Source of the DNA: Candidatus Methanophagales archaeon ANME-1-THS
GTDB taxonomy: Archaea > Halobacteriota > Syntropharchaeia > Alkanophagales > Methanospirareceae
Reading direction: 5' to 3'
Length of the DNA stretch: 8,025 nt
Assembly: GCA_004212135.1 (NCBI GenBank)
Contig: RXIE01000158.1
Location: forward strand, 1-8,025
The position numbers and the translations under genes are program-made. This document shows positions 6,199 to 8,025 of the stretch, piece after piece; position 1 is the stretch's first letter; each line of letters begins with the position of its first letter. Under the pieces are notes generated by a model. The model saw nothing but the letters and a program-made list of their open reading frames with translations. It did no database searches and was not told the DNA's origin.

Positions 6199-6408
6199 AT
6201 GAGAACAGTGACTGTATCATCAAAGTTTCAGGTAGTAATTCCAGAAGAGATAAGGCGGAAGGTGGGGGTCAAAGTAAACCAGAAGTTGGTCGTTATAGAA
6301 AAGGATGGTATTATACATCTGATTCCGCAGCGACCCATAAAGGAGCTGAGGGGTTTCGTGAAGGGGTTAACTGCCGGAGAGATACGTGATGAGGAGGATC
6401 GAATGTGA
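6199..6408 (+). CDS. AbrB/MazE-family (SpoVT-AbrB) antitoxin
   Basis: This 69-residue antitoxin has an N-terminal swapped-hairpin DNA-binding domain (VTVSSKFQVVIPEEIRRKVG, then a strand-rich VNQKLVVIEKDGIIHLIP). Its C-terminal tail (PIKELRGFVKG...EIRDEEDRM) would block the PIN toxin. AbrB-type antitoxins autoregulate their operon. I chose ATG 6199 because AGAGGTGG sits about six bases upstream; an in-frame GTG at 6190 would overlap that site. The stop shares GTGA with the toxin start at 6405, and GAGGAGG at 6391-6397, inside this gene, is the toxin's ribosome site, so the two are translationally coupled. The pair is bracketed by the direct repeats at 5963 and 6801. The frame looks intact throughout. 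Confidence 0.9.
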   Translation: MRTVTVSSKFQVVIPEEIRRKVGVKVNQKLVVIEKDGIIHLIPQRPIKELRGFVKGLTAGEIRDEEDRM

Positions 6409-6788
6409 TTCTGGTGGATTCTTATGGGTGGATCGAGTATTTCGGAGACGGGCCCCTTGCAGGGAAGTATGCGAGCTATATTGAAGAGGTGCGTGAAGAG
6501 AATACCGTTATACCCGCGATTGTTGTGTATGAGGTTTATAAGAAGATCAGGCGGGATAGAGGTGAAGAAAAAGCTTTGGAGGCATATGCACAATTGCTGC
6601 GAGCGAAGGTAATTCCGGTGGATGCGAGTTTGGCACTTGAAGCTGCGGATCTCAGCTTGAAGCTTGGGTTGGGTATGGCAGATGCACTTGTCTATGCAAC
6701 AGCGAAACGGGAAGGTGCAAAGCTTGTGACGAGCGATGAGCATTTTAAGGGCTTTGAGAATGTCGAATTTATCGAGAAAGAGGAGTGA
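6405..6788 (+). CDS. vapC: VapC-type PIN-domain ribonuclease toxin (partner of AbrB antitoxin)
   Basis: This 127-residue PIN-domain protein has all four catalytic acidic residues: D5 in ILVDSYGWIEYF, E43 in VVYEVYKKIRR, D93 in GLGMADALVYATA and D111 in LVTSDEHF. It is the FitB-like type of VapC, a metal-dependent RNase normally paired with AbrB antitoxins. The GTG start overlaps the antitoxin stop (GTGA), with GAGGAGG seven bases upstream. It is only distantly similar to the first VapC in this window (VIDASSLA against LVDSYGWI), so the two are separate acquisitions rather than a local duplication. The right repeat begins at its stop codon (6786-6788), so the cassette edge is tight on this side. 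Confidence 0.92.
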   Translation: MILVDSYGWIEYFGDGPLAGKYASYIEEVREENTVIPAIVVYEVYKKIRRDRGEEKALEAYAQLLRAKVIPVDASLALEAADLSLKLGLGMADALVYATAKREGAKLVTSDEHFKGFENVEFIEKEE

Positions 6789-6915
6789 GCGGTTGCTTAC
6801 TGCTCTGCTTATCGTTGTTACCTGAGCTTCAGTGTGTGTAGTGGCAGGGTATGCGTGGCGTGCGAGCTCTGGTATTAGTGCGGTGCGATGAATGGTGGCG
6901 TGATGGTGAGAGGGG
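6787..6915 (+). pseudogene. Relic of a flippase C-terminus (copy C), right repeat of the AbrB-VapC cassette
   Basis: It starts GAGCGG like copy B and continues through the identical 58-bp core. It then reads AWRASSGISAVR before a stop, against AWLASYGIGAVL in the intact flippase. After about four extra bases it resumes as NGGVMVRGE, matching GGVMVRRGG of copy B. The stretch after GCGTGG is closer to the intact flippase (CGAGCTCTGGTATTAGTGCG against CGAGCTATGGTATTGGTGCG) than to copy B. The rest of the gap to 6972 holds only a promoter-like box. Confidence 0.65.
6801..6858 (+). repeat. 58-bp direct repeat, right copy
   Basis: This is identical to 5963-6020 and in the same orientation, starting 12 bases after the VapC stop. 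Similarity continues imperfectly on both sides for a total of about 129 bases. Confidence 0.95.
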
Positions 6916-6934
6916 AAGTGGGGGTATAAAGGGA

Positions 6935-6950
6935 GCAAACTGTTTTATTG
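6935..6950 (+). promoter_or_regulatory. Candidate BRE/TATA box of the MNT-HEPN pair
   Basis: GCAAACTGTTTTATTG gives a BRE-like stretch and a TTTTATT core centred about 27 bases before the ATG at 6973. The gene lacks a clear Shine-Dalgarno site, so a leaderless mRNA starting at or just before 6973 is the likely outcome. Confidence 0.45.
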
Positions 6951-6972
6951 GGCGAATAAAAAGAGTATATCA

Positions 6973-7512
6973 ATGGTAGAATTGAGAAGCGAGAATACTG
7001 GAACTGTATTCAGGACACCTCCTCAGGAATACAGGGCGTATACTGATCTTATTGTAACCTTATTGAATCGGAGCTTGGGGGAGAATTTAGTTTCGGTCGT
7101 CCTGTTTGGCAGTGTTGCACGAGGTGAAGCAGGCGAGGGGAGCGATATTGACCTCTTGATCGTCGCGAAAAATTTTGAACCTTTCAAAAGTCGATTTGAT
7201 GTTTTTAATAAACTCGAGTGGGATTTGAAGACTTCTAAAGCGTATAGGGACTTAAAAGAGAAGAAGCTCGGGACACTCATCAGTCCGATTCCTCATACAC
7301 CGGAAGAGATAAAAAGAAACCCTCCAATATTATTGGATATCATTACGGATGGAATAATTTTGTATGATACTGATAATTTTATGAGCCTACACCTCAAGGA
7401 GTTGAGGAAAAAACTGGTGAAATTGGGTGCACGGAAGATATTTTTAGGGAATGGGAGATGGTACTGGGACTTAAAGCCTGATTATCGTTTACATGAAGTT
7501 GTGGAACTATGA
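6973..7512 (+). CDS. Minimal nucleotidyltransferase (MNT) of an MNT-HEPN toxin-antitoxin pair
   Basis: This 179-residue protein of the polymerase-beta-like nucleotidyltransferase fold has FGSVARGEAGEGSDIDLLIV at 45-64. That supplies the GS motif (G46, S47) and the two metal-binding aspartates of DxD (D58, D60). D122 in ILLDIITDG is the probable third acidic residue. In characterised MNT-HEPN pairs the MNT transfers AMP to the HEPN partner and silences it. At 179 residues it is longer than the roughly 100-residue minimal MNTs, carrying an extra alpha-helical tail (about 136-179) ending YWDLKPDYRLHEVVEL. The stop overlaps the HEPN start by ATGA at 7509-7512, giving tight coupling. There is no clear ribosome site before ATG 6973. 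Confidence 0.9.
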   Translation: MVELRSENTGTVFRTPPQEYRAYTDLIVTLLNRSLGENLVSVVLFGSVARGEAGEGSDIDLLIVAKNFEPFKSRFDVFNKLEWDLKTSKAYRDLKEKKLGTLISPIPHTPEEIKRNPPILLDIITDGIILYDTDNFMSLHLKELRKKLVKLGARKIFLGNGRWYWDLKPDYRLHEVVEL

Positions 7513-7928
7513 GAACCGATGAACTAGCACGCGACTATCTTGCTCGTGCCGAGCTGATACTTGGAGAGGCGAGGAATGCAGCGAGTAATGAGGTTTATTC
7601 ATTAGCAATCAGGAGGGCTCAAGAGACTGTTGAGCTCTCACTTAAAGCAGCATTAAGATTCCTGGCGATCGAATATCCGAGGGACCATGATATTGGCGAT
7701 GTTTTGCTCCGTGTTAAAGAGACGAGACCAATTCCAAACTGGTTCAGAGATAAGATAGACCTCATGGCACGGGTGTCAAGTGATTTAGCGAGAAAGCGAG
7801 GTCCTGCGTTTTATGGGGATGAATGTGCGGGTATGCCGGCTTCCCAACTCTTTACCAGGGAAGAGAGTTTAAGAGCTCTGAACGATGCTGAAGAGATCTT
7901 CAAGCTCTGTAAGCGCTTAATACTGTAA
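7509..7928 (+). CDS. HEPN-domain protein, partner of the MNT
   Basis: This 139-residue all-helical protein resembles PF05168 HEPN proteins: ELARDYLARAELILGEAR, YSLAIRRAQETVELSLKAAL, then RDHDIGDVLL and ARKRGPAFYGDE. HEPN proteins are usually RNases or RNA-binding toxins, neutralised by the MNT encoded upstream. Here the only histidine is H60 in RDHDIG, and no canonical Rx4-6H motif is visible. It may therefore be catalytically inactive, use a different site, or act by binding. The conserved RGPAFYGDE region (about 97-105) is typical of this subfamily. It overlaps the MNT gene by four bases and ends 29 bases inside the convergent DUF104 frame. Confidence 0.85.
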   Translation: MRTDELARDYLARAELILGEARNAASNEVYSLAIRRAQETVELSLKAALRFLAIEYPRDHDIGDVLLRVKETRPIPNWFRDKIDLMARVSSDLARKRGPAFYGDECAGMPASQLFTREESLRALNDAEEIFKLCKRLIL

Positions 7929-8025
7929 TGCTCTTCTTAAGCTCTATCTCCACTTCTTCACCTTCCTTTAAATCCAATTTCTCCAGGGGCTTCAAAACAT
8001 TATTCTTGTACACAGCCTTTATTCC
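7900..8025 (-). CDS. AF2212-like (DUF104) antitoxin, 5' end outside window, C-terminus apparently truncated
   Basis: Reading the minus strand from the right edge gives 41 codons: GIKAVYKNNVLKPLEKLDLK, then EGEEVEIELKKSITVLSAYRA and a stop at 7902-7900. The first 30 residues match DUF104/AF2212-like antitoxins almost exactly as the family pattern runs (IKAVYxNGVLKPLExLDLxEGExVxIEI). These small barrel-domain antitoxins normally add a helical C-terminal tail and precede a PIN toxin. Here the C-terminus is short, and its last nine residues are read opposite the end of the HEPN gene. No PIN gene follows on this strand. Only the initiating end lies beyond the window. It is probably an orphaned remnant. 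Confidence 0.75.
   Translation of the reverse strand, partial: GIKAVYKNNVLKPLEKLDLKEGEEVEIELKKSITVLSAYRA

Noticed and set aside
6228..6938. A 236-codon open frame on the minus strand spanning the AbrB-VapC pair and the right repeat
   Set aside because: It lies opposite two well-supported genes with overlapping coupled starts, its residues are low-complexity and rich in Ile, Ser and Arg, and it shows no recognisable domain. It is a shadow of codon bias on the + strand.

Overview
The window looks archaeal and chromosomal, most likely euryarchaeal and methanogen- or ANME-like. The evidence is BRE/TATA-type boxes placed about 25-30 bases before gene starts, several GTG starts with GGAGG-like ribosome sites, an MthK-type RCK potassium channel, a DUF1616 protein, and AF2212/DUF104, VapBC and MNT-HEPN modules. 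The lineage is inferred from gene content and style; no marker gene settles it. Every gene is on the + strand except a partial DUF104 antitoxin at the right edge.

Left part (1-3463): the 3' three quarters of trpA, then a two-helix potassium channel with a cytoplasmic RCK/TrkA domain, a DUF1616 membrane protein, and a small YdjM-type membrane metal-dependent hydrolase. Between the last two lies a decayed scrap that resembles the C-terminal end of a polysaccharide flippase.

Middle part (3464-5498): a VapBC toxin-antitoxin pair and an intact Wzx/RfbX-type flippase. The VapB reading frame appears broken by one extra G in a run of five, while VapC keeps its four acidic residues.

Right part (5499-8025): a DUF2283 protein, an approximately 400-base gene graveyard, an AbrB/MazE-VapC pair, a second relic stretch, an MNT-HEPN pair, and a convergent truncated DUF104 antitoxin. 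The graveyard holds a possible nucleotide-sugar dehydrogenase scrap and another flippase tail. The AbrB-VapC pair is bracketed by two direct repeats of about 126-129 bp that share a perfectly identical 58-bp core, and both repeats are themselves decayed flippase C-termini. One intact flippase and three flippase-tail relics therefore lie within 4.2 kb, at 2.76, 5.35-5.49, 5.95 and 6.79 kb.

The simplest reading is a housekeeping/membrane segment running into a surface-polysaccharide locus. Small toxin-antitoxin cassettes have repeatedly arrived in or near that locus while flippase and sugar-dehydrogenase genes were lost. I see no CRISPR array, tRNA, rRNA or transposase. The most unusual content is the repeated flippase tail, the identical repeat pair around one toxin-antitoxin cassette, and the run of damaged or orphaned antitoxins.
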